From Enoplolaimus lenunculus (taxonomy: Eukaryota; Nematoda; Enoplea; Enoplida; Thoracostomopsidae), in assembly GCA_030248215.1 (NCBI GenBank), contig JASANG010004085.1, forward strand, positions 62,001 to 126,000: DNA of 64,000 nt, written 5' to 3'. How positions within the stretch are numbered: the first letter of the stretch is position 1; every line of letters begins with the position of its first letter. The notes below the pieces were generated by a model. That model saw only the letters and a list, made by a program, of their open reading frames with translations. It was not told the origin of the DNA and made no database searches. Below, one piece after another: positions 20,602 through 32,290 of the stretch. A program made the translations under genes and the position numbers.

Positions 20602-22253
20602 TTAACCCTCAACGGCCCGGCAAAATTTTCACCTTAATCAGCCCAACGGTCTACATATGTAGACAACACAACTAGCGTTAGTTTTGGCTTATCTCAGGGT
20701 GCTCTCCTCCTTTAACTGGCTTGAGACAGTCAGAACTAGTGTTCTGGCGGAGTTCCACCCGCTCCCCGTCCAGCCTCCCACTGCGGGCGCGTTGTCCAGT
20801 TAAGCACAGTCGTTGCACGTTATGGTGCGATTCATGTGGTCCTTGCACACTCGTTTTCCAGATGACGAACAGCTCAATCTCGTAAATTTGCGACAACTTG
20901 TGATCTGCCATTTGGTCGGTTTACCAGATGTAGAAGGTTCGTTTCGCTTTTGAGGCAGCCCGTAAGCCATAAATGAATCCTTTGATTTTGCGTAAATTTT
21001 TTCACTACTGTAACGTTTGGTCATATTGTCTTGCGCTAGTTGTTCGGCTACTTTTTTCATGAAAACATTGCGTGACTTTTGATATCCGTTCAGTTTCATG
21101 ACAATGAATGCGTTGTGCAACGGTACTTAGCAGGTTTCGCCGGCATGTACGGTCGCCCCGGTGCATATCCTCTATACCCGTAGAGCTGTTCATCTACTGT
21201 AAGTGATTCGGACGGTATATAATGAAGACGTAAGTTGGACTGAAATAGGTCCCAAACATCTCGTATAGCAGCCATTTTGTCACTTTTTTGCCGCTCCCGG
21301 CGAGTCAGTTTGTTGTCGAATGTTACATTTTCCAGCAACTGTTTCATTCTGTTTTTTGACAGCGCGCAGCGGTAAAAGGGCCTGCTGTCGTTTTTGGTGA
21401 ATAGTGAAGCCACTGGAGACATGTTATCGCGATCTGCACCAGCTCTGATTACCACCCCAAGCCAAGCTTTCAGCTCGCACATTGGTAGCGTTGAAAAATT
21501 GCGCGCCCGCAGTCGCCTACTAGTGAGTCGCTGAATTGTATGTAAAATGGGCTCGTTTATATAAAGATAAAATGCTTGTGACTCTGTTGTAGGGTTTACT
21601 GCAGTGCCTTCGCGAAAGCGAATTATATTTCTAGCTAACACACGGACAGGCGGTGTTGTAGAATGCCACTCAACACCCGTCGCTGACAAAAACACATTAC
21701 TTCCACTAGAAGTCTCGTCCATATCGCTCAACTCACTACTAGATGCGTCCGATTGTTTTTGTAATTCACCATCACTATCTTGCTCATAAATAGCAGCCTC
21801 TTCACTACTGCATTGACCTAACTCAACTGATTCTGAGTCGTCATTTGAACTATTGTCGTCCGGTTTGTCATCTTCTGTCTCTGAATCACTTGGTTCTAAT
21901 ACACGTCGTACGACCTCAGTCAAAGATAATTTATGCAAACCTGACATTTCCCTGACTTTACCTCACCATACAAAACCGTGTGTAAGAACAAAACGTTCCA
22001 ATTCTTGTCAAAACTCAAACTATGATCAAATCAACATCTGTCTACATATGTAGACGGTCGGGTTATATAGGTATATGACTCACTGTACAGCAAACTTTTG
22101 TTCCCACAATGCTATAAGTTTTTTATACTACTATAACAGAATAATTATCGATGGAAATTAAACAATAGATTCTTAACTATAGCACCTGCCGAACAATCAA
22201 TTGTCGAACTGGTTATGTCTACATATGTAGACTGTCGGGCCATTGAGGGTTAA
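20602..22253. mobile_element. piggyBac transposon, internally deleted
   Basis: A 1644-bp element (20606-22249) between TTAA target duplications at 20602-20605 and 22250-22253. The terminal repeats are CCCTCAACGGCCCGGCA and, reversed, CCCTCAATGGCCCGACA, 15 of 17 matching. A perfect 16-bp palindrome, GTCTACATATGTAGAC, occurs at 20649-20664, 22040-22055 and 22217-22232, close to the ends, as expected of subterminal transposase sites. It carries a minus-strand transposase with its middle missing, so it can move only with help. Confidence 0.95.
20800..21947 (-). pseudogene. piggyBac transposase remnant (DDE_Tnp_1_7 type)
   Basis: The N-terminal frame 21947-21096 (283 aa) has a long acidic head (20-85), then the piggyBac core with the first catalytic aspartate in TVDEQLYGYRG (D252) and PGRPYMPAKPAKY. 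At about 21117 the frame jumps into the family's C-terminal part, NAFIVMKLNG onward (ending near 20800), which finishes in a Cys/His zinc-binding tail with CKDH and CNDC. The segment that should hold the second and third catalytic aspartates is absent, so this is an internal deletion that also shifted the frame. Non-functional as a transposase. Confidence 0.92.
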
Positions 22254-23325
22254 GCTATATTTCCATGAAAATTAAAAACTACATTTTCACAATCACAAAA
22301 GTCGCGCTTTCCTAATTTCATTTTTATTTATTAGGTAACTCGCTCAATTTATAATGCTAATATATTTTAATTCATATAAATTGTTTGAATTCAAATAGAA
22401 AATCAATACAATTGATAAGTACTTGCTCTAGTGAAAACTGATTTTATGCTGCATAGTAGTGTAGAACCAATACATCGGTATCGGTATTGTAATCGGTATT
22501 TTGGAAGAATACTGATTCCGATACTTTCAATTTTGTATTTCACACATGAATTGCGTTAAATTTATAATTGGAATGCGCAGCATTTAAAATTATGGCTGCA
22601 ACGAATATTTTGTGAAAGATGCTGAATACGCATTTGCATCAACATGCGGACGTGGAAAATTGCTTTAAACACACTTTTGTTCGTTTCCTCTTAATTGTGC
22701 AAGAAATTCTAATAATGCAATTCCATCCCCAGTCAAAATTGCGAATCCGCAACTATAAGGTTTGCTTTGTAACTTATTCTTGTTTTCTTTTCGAAAACGA
22801 AAAACTAAGGCGGCCGGGCGTGGGCCTGAAAAATCTGGGCCGGTTCATACTATAATGAGAGCCCGCTGTGTTCGAGCGTCACGTTTTTGAAAGAGACTGC
22901 TTGCTTTGGGAACCTTATTAAATTAATGGTGTTAATTTTGCACGTCAAAATTTCTTCAAATATTCTAAACCGAGTTTTGGACATTTCAGTGCTCAACTTG
23001 GTGCTACCAATAATACATCGAGCACTAAATCAAAGGTGATACCTGTACTTTACGCGTAAACTTTGAGCTTAAATGTAAATCTAGGTTTAGAAAAAAACCC
23101 ACGCGAATGTAAAATCTAGGCACCTACTACGAATTAAATAAAAAGTGTCTCTCATACCACTGGCGGATGCAGTGGGTGCCACTCCGGCCTGAACCACCAC
23201 AACTTGAATCAAGAGAAAGGTTTTGCATTATAAAGATTCAGCATTAAATTAGCGTTCGACTTCGCTCTCAAACAGGTTTCGACCGCTTGATGTTACGTCT
23301 ACGTTTTCAAAAACGCGCCTTGGTA
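22254..23325. other. Gene-free spacer
   Basis: Iterated CGGTATCGGTA words at about 22470-22530 look like a decayed transposon end of the type seen at 1387-1727. I support nothing else. Confidence 0.4.
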
Positions 23326-23832
23326 AAAATACACATAAAATTTCAATTTTGAGTTCCCCCAGTACGACTTGAACCCGCGACACAAAAGCTGAAAAAACGC
23401 CGTGGTATGTGAACATCATACCACTCAGCCACAGGTGCACTTGACCGGTGTTTTTGTTTACATTGTATATACTACATATAAGATGGGCTGAAACTTTGAA
23501 AGCGCAAATTTTTTTAACCAACGGACCTGCAAGGATATAAATAACAGATTTGAAATCAGCTGCCTCAAATACGTCGGAAAATCACATAAAATACACATAA
23601 AATTTCAATTTTAAGTTCCCCCAGTAGGACTTGAACCCGCGACTCAAAAGCTGAAAAAACGTCGTGGTATGTGAACATCATACCACTCAGCCACAGGTGC
23701 ACTGGACCGGTGTTTTTGTTTACAAAATGGGCTGAAACTTTGAAAGCGCATATTTTTTTAACCAGCGGGCCTACAAGAATATAAATAACATATTTGAAAT
23801 CAGCTGCCTCAAATACGTCGGAAAATCACATA
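23326..23832 (-). mobile_element. tRNA-derived SINE-like repeat, tandemly duplicated
   Basis: Two head-to-tail copies of a roughly 260-bp unit (23326-23587 and 23588-23832), about 90% alike. On the minus strand each contains GTGGCTGAGTGGTATGATG, a good tRNA A box of leucine/serine style, and GCGGGTTCAAGTC, a good B box, at 23440-23351 and 23702-23613. A tRNA-unrelated body follows. The cloverleaf is not convincing enough for a working tRNA. Confidence 0.65.
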
Positions 23833-24621
23833 ATCTTACAGTTTCTAGGGGGGTCGATCTACCGTACCTTCACCAAAACTAGCTATGTTATTACTAATTT
23901 GTAATCATATAAGCCAATGTTTTTCGTAATTGTCCACTCAACATGTTTCGCATATATACGTACTAAACAATAGTATTTTCGTTAAATAAATAGCTTAACG
24001 TATATGGTTGAGGTAACTTATGCAGCACATAAGAAATTGGATTGTTACAATATACGACTCTGTAGAACACCTTGCGACAAGATTTTAATCCAAATACCAA
24101 TGCGAAATTTTGCGGTTCCGATCTTATGAAAACGTTTACGTTTAATACTTCGACAAATTTTCTTTAAATATAGCGAATGAACACCGGTTACCATGATCTT
24201 GAATGACATACGTTTGTATATATAATAGTAGAAATAATAGGCTTTTGATAGAAACATAAGAGAGACGTGAACACTTTTGGAAGAAACATATAATAGTGAC
24301 ACTACCGTGTCCCTATGATACACATTAAAACAAAAGATTAGTCACAGCTTGAAACAAGTACCTAGTCATTCAACCACCCTATAGCATCCAAAATAGCTAA
24401 ACACCAAAACTGAACGTAGTCAATTTGTAATTTTGATATCATTTAGTATAGCATCACAACATTCTCCAAATTCGAGCGTAATTTTTGCTATGCGAAAAAC
24501 CCATTTAAATTGGTATACTATTTCGACTTACGCATCGAATAGCAACAGCGAAACATTAACTTCAACATAAAACTCGCTATACCTACCAATCACAAAGAGT
24601 TAAACTAAATTTGATTTTCAG
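23833..24621. other. Region upstream of the coiled-coil gene
   Basis: The missing 5' exon(s) and promoter of the gene beginning at 24622 should lie here or further left, but I could not identify them. No other feature is seen. Confidence 0.35.
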
Positions 24622-27600
24622 GATAAAAGAGTATTTGCGAAATGCGAGCAAGCCACCATCGGAAGCACTTGAGCGACACCGGCCTAGCAATACAGTACGT
24701 TAGATTAATTTCACATCATTATTCACAGAGGCTATCCAACAATAGGAATTCAGGCCAAATTCTGAATTGTGTTTCAAGATACCGAAATAAAATATTTCAC
24801 GGTTTTTATGGTAATCAGGTTAGGCTTAAACATCACAAACCCTTAGCAAAAGCATCAGCTCATATTTTGTGGAATTATTTACAGTAGCTTACTACCTAAC
24901 GTAAGCCTTAATTGAGTAGTGGCCAACGTAGTGTGTAGAATTTTGGCTTTAGTTATAATGCAAATATTGAAAAAACGATTTCTAAACAAATTCAATTCAT
25001 TGATGCAGGGTTTTCATTGGGATGGACGAGTCAACCAAATTGAATATGTAAACGGCGAACGTTTGACCAGGAAATCTGGTTCACAACACCAAACTTATCC
25101 GTTTATGTTCGAAAAAGTGTCTGGAAAAATCACTCCGGTTAGTCTATTTTATATACAAATTTTATGCAATAAATTTTCTTCAACCCGCATTTTTACACTT
25201 ACTGCAGGGTTCCAACCGGAACGCAGTTTTTTTTCAATCAGAATCGGTATAGGAATTGAATATACTCGTCGGAACCGGAAGGAGTCGAAATAGAAATTTT
25301 TAGATGTAAATGTGTTATGATTTTGTTATATTTTAGCAGTGAAAACAAATAGGTTTAATTTCACATTTTACATTGCATTTTCTGAGTGTAAGCGTACAGT
25401 AGAAAATATAGGTAATTCTAGAAATATCCGGTGGTTTTGAAATTCATTTTCCATCTTTTTAATTGCGTTAAATCAAGGTGGATTATAAGTTTAAACATGA
25501 AATAATTTTGATGGAAACCCACGTCATCGAAAATACCGGAATTTCGGCATCGGAACCCGCCGTCGGACTCAGAATGCAAGTTTTGTCGGAATTTCAACCG
25601 GAATTGAAATTCCGTTGGTACTCTGCTGATTAAATATTTTTTGGTTTCTGACAGAATAGTAACAGCTGCTTTATTTGTGAATAAGTGCTTTATTTAACGT
25701 TTGTTTTCAAATAGCAACAATGTAGCGCAACAGTAATTATATTGCTATGGAAAAAATTTAAAATTGGTGAATGATTATTTGATAACTGGTACCGGCGGAA
25801 GAATGGGCAGACTATAGGATGAAAAAATTACAAAAATATATAATTCATCCGCGGCGAGGATTTTAAACAGGTTTAATTGTTCTGAGAGAATAATTAAACA
25901 CAGTGAACAATTGCAGCATGGCACGCGGTTCATTTTAGGATAACAATCCGGAATCACGGTCAACACCGAGAATTCGCAGTTCAAAGCGACCGTTGGATCG
26001 TGCAAGAACTGCAAAATCAGAAAACGCAAGCGTTTTTGGAGGCACAAGCGCAACTTCTTTGGACAACAACTCCAGGGTAGTTTTTCGCCTGAGTATTTGT
26101 CTTTAAGAAAAGCATTATATTTCTAGAAACACAAGGAAATAAGCGGTCCTCGCTGAAAGAATAACCTTCTGGGTCCGAGAGGTCGAAATCGTCTTACGAG
26201 ATTACACATTACCGTCATGAAATCCTGGCTACACTCTTCTTCTTTTGTTCAATATTTCTTTGAACAGCAATGAAATTTTTAATTAACAACACTGATGAGT
26301 CCATAGTAGTTTTTAATGCCAATTTTTAGAGGGACCTTAACTCCTTGATCTCGCTTACAGTTACGGCTAACAGCGTTGAATTTCGTAAATCGATCAATAT
26401 TTATGTTTAAAACTCTACACGATTTATTTCTATGTACTCTAATCCTAAATTAAATGCTTGCCACAACTTTTTTTCAGTCAAACTCTCCAACGCAGCTACG
26501 CGATTTATGTTATTCGAACAAATCACTCTGTGAAACTGTTCAACAACAGAAACGGCAACTTGCACGGTACGAGCGAGAACTGTTTGAATTGAAAGAACGT
26601 TTGGTTAAATATGAAGGTACGGATTTGAGTATAATTAAATTAATAACAGCTTATGGAAGGAAGGATGCTATCATGGATTGAAAAGCAGTGTGTTCGTTAA
26701 ATTTAAATGTTTGCGGTTTGAACACGATATATTTTATTTTTATACTTAAATTATAGTAAAATAAGGACACATGTTTGTACTTATAATTTACAAGTTTGAC
26801 ATAGCTCTCATTCTTAATTTTGTTTTGCAAACAGCAATTCTCAACTGCGTGTCATCTATTGTCACATGATGTATTTTTCACAATAAAAACTGTGACATGG
26901 CGGAAAGTTTCGGTGTCAATTCCACATTGAACGAAAATTTCACATGTCTAGATTTTGAATTTTTCTGGAATTTTGAATTTCAGTTTTAAACCAACCCACC
27001 GTTTTTATTGCGGCTGATATACTAATTGCCACAATCCATCCAACAAGCCAGCTGTGAAAGCTGCTGATATAATGTGTCAAATATCTCGCGCTGTGCTATA
27101 GTGGCTCGAATAACAGAGGATAATAAGAGGTGGATTCCCATATTGAGTCCCAATCAATAGGAGTTCGTATCCGTACTGAAAGTCCGTTAGAAGATAGAGT
27201 CCCTAAATCCTAATTGAAGTCCATAAATGTCAATTATTTCTAATTGTAGTGCATAAATGACTCCAGAACTAAATAATAGTGAGTTCGAATCTTTAAAGCA
27301 TACTAGTATTAGTTTTGAAAGTACATTTCAAATCCAAAGTATAACCTTGGATTATCGCTCAAGTTTTTGGTACAAGACAAATAAACGATTAATTCAACGG
27401 ATAGTTGCTATAGCGGATATATCAGTAACGAAGGGCGGCTGAGGGCGGGTTAAACATAAATAACAGTTCGTAACCAAATAACATGGAGGGTGCTCTCTGG
27501 AGAAGCAACAACAAACGTAAATTTAAGTTTTTTTATGGGCAAATTCATAACTTTGCTGCTGTTTGCATATTTCGAAATTTTGTGAGCGGCCTCGAGTGTG

Positions 27601-30600
27601 AGGGTTCCCCAGTTCGAGATACTTGGGCACCACACACGATGATGAACAGGGTCAAACGAAAATGCATTAAACGTACAATAAATTTCAAAGCTCACCGCTA
27701 TTTGCTTCTAAAGTTTGTGCCCTGCCGCCAACTGGTCATGGGTGTTCGTGCCCCACACAATTGAGAACATGGAAGCAACACGACGAAAACGTGCACCACT
27801 TTCTGTATAATTACAGACCAACTGGGAGTATCTGAAAAACGAACCAATAAGCTCTCCCGTGATCTATCGCATTCAATTTCAACTCAACAGACAGCAATGC
27901 GTAGCGTCGAAGACAACTTGCGTTCACTGCTAGATGCAGTGACAACTTTACATGCTCCCTCACTCGAATCAACCAATGAAACGCTAAGAAAGCGACACGT
28001 ATCCGATTCGTGCATTGCGCAATCAGAGCACTCAGAATTGCAGCCAGCAGCAATGAGCAATCAAAAATATGACACTTTTCACACTGCACCAACTGAATTT
28101 GACGGCTTCAGTGCGTCTGACTGTCATATTTACAGTTCAATATGTAAATCTATTCAGCTACGGGTCGCAAGCAATAAAACGCCGGTGCTAAGACGGGTAA
28201 AATCCTCTGCGTTAAATACAGACATCGATACTGATGCGTATAACGATGTATCGGATAGCTCAGACAGCCAGTCGTCAGGACCTGATCAAAGTATTGCTGC
28301 AATAACGCAATCGGTTTCCAATTTAACACTTTACAAATTTGATCCTTGCACTGGTTCGGCGAACACCGAGACCGCGTTTGCTGACAACTGCAATGTAAAA
28401 TCATTACCACCTAAAAGCAAAGCTTCAACTAGTGGTGCTACAATTTACGCGTTTCCGTGTCGTGATCGACCGCGCAAACAATTCAAACAACAAAGTGACG
28501 CTACGAAAATTATTCAAGCATCGAGTACATGCTCGGATGACTATCATCAAAATAACATAGCTAGTGTTGGCGCGCAAAAGATAGGTGTTCAGTGCGCTAC
28601 CAGTACGGCACAGCAGCGATTGGCGGGCCAGCATCGACGCAGCCGGCAAACTGTGCAACAGACAGGTTCACTTGATCAACCAGAACCTGCAGGAAGCACG
28701 GATAATTTAGAACCAAGTGCGCCAGAAGACAAAGCCAAAGGCATTCTGAAAACCGGCAGATATTCTGCTGAGCCAACATTGTTTTATAGTCGACGGAATG
28801 CGCGGACGACTTGTGATATTCTGAACGATGTGGAACCAAATGAAGATCAAATAGAAATATTGTCTTGTACAGCAGACCTTGAAGAACATTCGACTGCATC
28901 TGGCACAACAGTGGCGGCAGATAAAACTCAAACTAACACAACAGTGGAAACAATCAGTCGAGAAAATACGGTTGAGAAGCGGAAAAAGACAACGGTATTT
29001 TTTTTGTAACTTTTAAAATGAATTTGGTACTTCAGGCTGGAGCGGATTCAGAAAGAAAATAAGGAGGTTAACAGGTTTAAGTTTAGCAGAACGTAATAAA
29101 ATATCAAGAAGTTTCTACGCCACAGCATCAGGAAATTGCTTGCACATGCCTATGTTCAGTGTCCAGGAATATACCTACTGTACTTACGCCCTGTAACTCG
29201 AAGCTTCTTTATTATATTTGACAATTTTTTTGCGTAATGCGAGTGGGGCTTGCGGCAACCCAGTGATCATTCGGTGCCGCCTCTGATTCATATAAACTAT
29301 CATTTAAAATTTTAAAAACAAGGTTTTTTAATTGTTTGCATAAAATCATTACCTAAATAGACTGAACAGTTCCATATGCTTATTTTATGGCGGGACTGGA
29401 CTAAAATATCTTAAGATCCAAATCATATCTCACAGGTGACATGTAGTTAAAATGTTAATGTTTGGCGTTTAATTTTCAGTGACGTGATTTTCACGTATTG
29501 AGTTTTAAATTTATTATCGTTCGTTGTTTCCCAGGAAATTCACACACTTCACCGCCAGAAAAATACCACCAGTGGATCCGGTGTAAGCCCGGTGAGTCAA
29601 AATGCGTCCAGTGACTGTGACGATGAAAGCGACGAAGAAATACGACGGTTGTTTCATAGAAAAGGATCAAAAATTAACAACCCTGATTCGGTAAATACAT
29701 CAAAAGACGCAATTCTGCCGACTAAAATTGACAACAACAGCACGTGTGACACGTTTCAGCAACAACGAATGAGACGTATAGCACGTACTGGCGGTCGCTC
29801 TAGTGGTAAATTGCCGGGTTCACAATCATCCAATTTTTGTTCGTCTGGTCACGATTCGGGTTATGTAGGTACGAAACTGGCTAACCTATATTTCACGGCT
29901 TACATTTATGAAAATACTTATATTCGGGCCCAGGTCCATATTAATCAGAGAATGCTAGGTGAGGGTTTAGTCTGCTCCCTACTAGAAAAATTTTGCCCTC
30001 CTTCTGAGAAAAGTTTTAGCACCGTTTGTAAGCAATTTGAAATCGCTGTCTGTGCATTTTGAAATTCTTTTCTCCCCCAACATGTTGGCACACAGCCAAG
30101 ATAGTTAATTAAGAGCTGTTCAAACAACCAGAAGTTACAGCAAAGGCCGTGTTTTGAAGAGACGGAGCGCGTGGAAACCTTGACCCATTATAAAATCGAT
30201 GTGTGAAAAATTTAAGGTTCGGTAGGGTTAAAAAAGAGGTGCGATCGCTAGATTCCGCAGATCGGCGCTTCCCGTGCGAGTATAACTATAAGAAAAACCT
30301 CGTGAGCGAAACGAGCAAGAGACAAGACGTAATTGATATTTTAACATTACATCCTTTTGCAATAATCGCCAAATGTGCCTAGTTTATAGTTTGAATAAAG
30401 AGAAGACAAATAGAGTTCCCTTGCTTCGCGCACTTCAACACCTTGAGCTTGATACGGGCTTGCGTAGAGGCGCGGACAAAATTAAAATTCAGACGAATCC
30501 ATTATATGATAGCTAAAAACATGGTTATTTGACCGTTTGATCAAAAAGAATTTTGTCAATGATAACGGGAGTTCAATAACTGCTCCTAACAAAACAAACA

Positions 30601-30710
30601 CAAACAACTGTATTATTTTGACACGATTCCTTTTGTGTTTAGGGGACAATTACACCAGCGGCTCGTCAGCAACACTTGCAAACGTTCATGTGACAGAAGA
30701 AACTGCCTAG
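24622..30710 (+). CDS. Coiled-coil protein, seven exons, 5' end not found
   Basis: Seven exons with GT-AG borders join in one frame: 24622-24694, 25009-25137, 25939-26076, 26478-26616, 27817-28994, 29535-29868 and 30643-30710 (stop TAG). They give at least 685 aa. The order is a folded-looking start (IKEYLRNASKPPSEAL; DGRVNQIEYVNGERL), a basic Ser/Thr/Arg-rich linker, a coiled coil (LCETVQQQKRQLARYERELF through LRSLLDAVTTL), a long low-complexity polar region, and a short conserved-looking tail (SGHDSGYVGDNYTSG). The phases agree at every junction, which is strong evidence for a real gene. I do not recognise the family. A small N-terminal domain, basic linker and coiled coil recall N-terminal RASSF proteins, but no diagnostic motif supports this. 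The first exon shown needs a donor of phase 2 upstream. Confidence 0.7.
27096..27510. mobile_element. CTGTAGTGACC MITE copy, reversed, in an intron of the coiled-coil gene
   Basis: The left end CTATAGTGGCTCGAATAAC and the internal blocks GAGTCCCAATCAATAGGAG, AACGAAGGGCGG and AACAGTTCGTAACC match the other copies in reverse orientation. The right terminus has decayed. It lies in the intron between exons 26478-26616 and 27817-28994. Confidence 0.7.
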
Positions 30711-31594
30711 AAACACAGTGTAACAATGGAATGGGACAAATTAGTCTTATTTTATATTTTCGTTCGGAAATCAGGGTTTAAACAGAACCTGTAAAGTGTC
30801 GAAGAAATTGGATTGGTTTGGGCCGGCACAAAAAAACACCAAAATCTTGGCTTTTTATATGAAATTGAAATTGGTAAATCATTGACATTGGATCAATATA
30901 CAGAGCTATATTATACCTTAAAGTATTATTACAGCATGACAGTGAAATTTATTGCAATTTTAGAATGAAATACGATATCGGAAACATGTGTATTGCTGCA
31001 GGTTGGGCTATAGATTACGCTCGGAACAATCAGTTAATAGTTGTTTGTATATGTTTTGATATCACTAATAAAATTGACCTATCAAAGTTGTATATAGATT
31101 TTCAACCGACGTCAACATATCTGTTGGAAAAATGCTGTATCGCTGTGTAGAATACAAGATCTGCGCAGTCTTCAACTTAGATCTATTAGTAAAATTTCTG
31201 TATTAATACATTTAACTTGCATAGTTTATAAAATCATCTGTAACGTTAAACAAAATACGTATATGAGGCGTTCTAGCTTTAATAATATACATTGGTAGAT
31301 TGCAAACTTAAGATGTTTAACGTATTAAAACGTCCTCAGAAACGTTATAAACTATATGTTGTGATAAAATGGTTTGGTCAATCTTACGCAGTTTTTTGTG
31401 TAGTGTATATGTGCCTTGAATTGATCCGAAAAATTATAATTATTAAGCGTTTGTAATGCTAAATGTTGCAAACAGATTTTATAAAGTGTCAAATTGAATT
31501 TTTCCTGCGTGAACAATTTTATTATATGTCAAACATAATTTAGAACCAGGACCCGAACACCTAACCTTTTAGGTCAGAGTCGTTTACCATAAGC

Positions 31595-31760
31595 AAGAAA
31601 ACTGCAGTAATGGCGCGTAGTCGCATTATTCAAAGGTTTCGCCCATCAACTTTTTATAGAAGGCTTGCAAAATATTTTTATGACATTGGGTACTGTATTC
31701 ACGGGTCATAAACGTTGTATGCTTGACTCAAAAATTGCAGTTTAGCTGTGTACATTTAAA
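31595..31760 (+). pseudogene. Fragment of an IR-like receptor gene (S2 region)
   Basis: The DNA matches the S2 part of the pseudogene at 35055-35370 with internal deletions. GTAATGGCGCGTAGTCGCAT corresponds to its GTAATGACACGTGGTCGCAT, followed by the IIQRFRP and YFYDIGYCIHG equivalents of IVQRFRL and YFDGAGYCKHG, then GACTCAAAAATTGCA for CACTCAAAAATTACA. Stops interrupt it. It is a third family member, long dead. A tRNA-like block (GGTTAGGTGTTCGGGTCCTG on the minus strand, about 31550-31580) abuts its left edge. Confidence 0.7.
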
Positions 31761-32043
31761 CGCACTTTCCGCCTTAATTCGATATCTTAGGCTTCATTAC
31801 CCCCGAACAACTAGTTAAAAAATAATTCCGGTTAAGCAATCTGTGCATTTGTGCATTGGTTAGTGCCTTATTGTGGAAAATACGACAGCATTGTTGAACC
31901 AAAGGGATAGTGAGTCATTGAAATACGGACTTAAACGCGGAGTTGGTGATTAGGCCTTGAGTAAAATCACGAACTTTCTACAGGGAGCAACTATTGTTTA
32001 CAAAAATTTCACGTAATTCTTTATAGTGTATCAGCTATTCGAA

Positions 32044-32290
32044 TAAAAAAAGTATCGAGTCGTCGGGACGTCGGGGTAGACGAGATATCGAGTCAAAAGA
32101 TATCGAGTCAACAACTTGTCGGGTTCGGCAAGATATCAGGGCGATAGTCGTCGATATCTCATGATATCGGCAGTTGTAAGTTGTCAGGGACGACGAGTTG
32201 TAAGGACGACAAGTTGTCGGAGACTACGAGTAATCACGGTTGTTTGTGTCGATGAGATGTCGCACGATAATCAGTCGGGCGACGAATTGT
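32044..32290. repeat. Degenerate GTCGxGACGAGATATCGAGTC simple repeat
   Basis: About 250 bp of shuffled GTCG, GACGA, GATATCGAGTC and TTGTCGG words without a stable period, much richer in CG dinucleotides than its surroundings. Confidence 0.6.

Noticed and set aside
23351-23702. Working tRNA-Leu or tRNA-Ser genes on the minus strand
   Set aside because: The A and B boxes are good, but the acceptor stem and anticodon arm do not close, and the unit is duplicated with a non-tRNA body.
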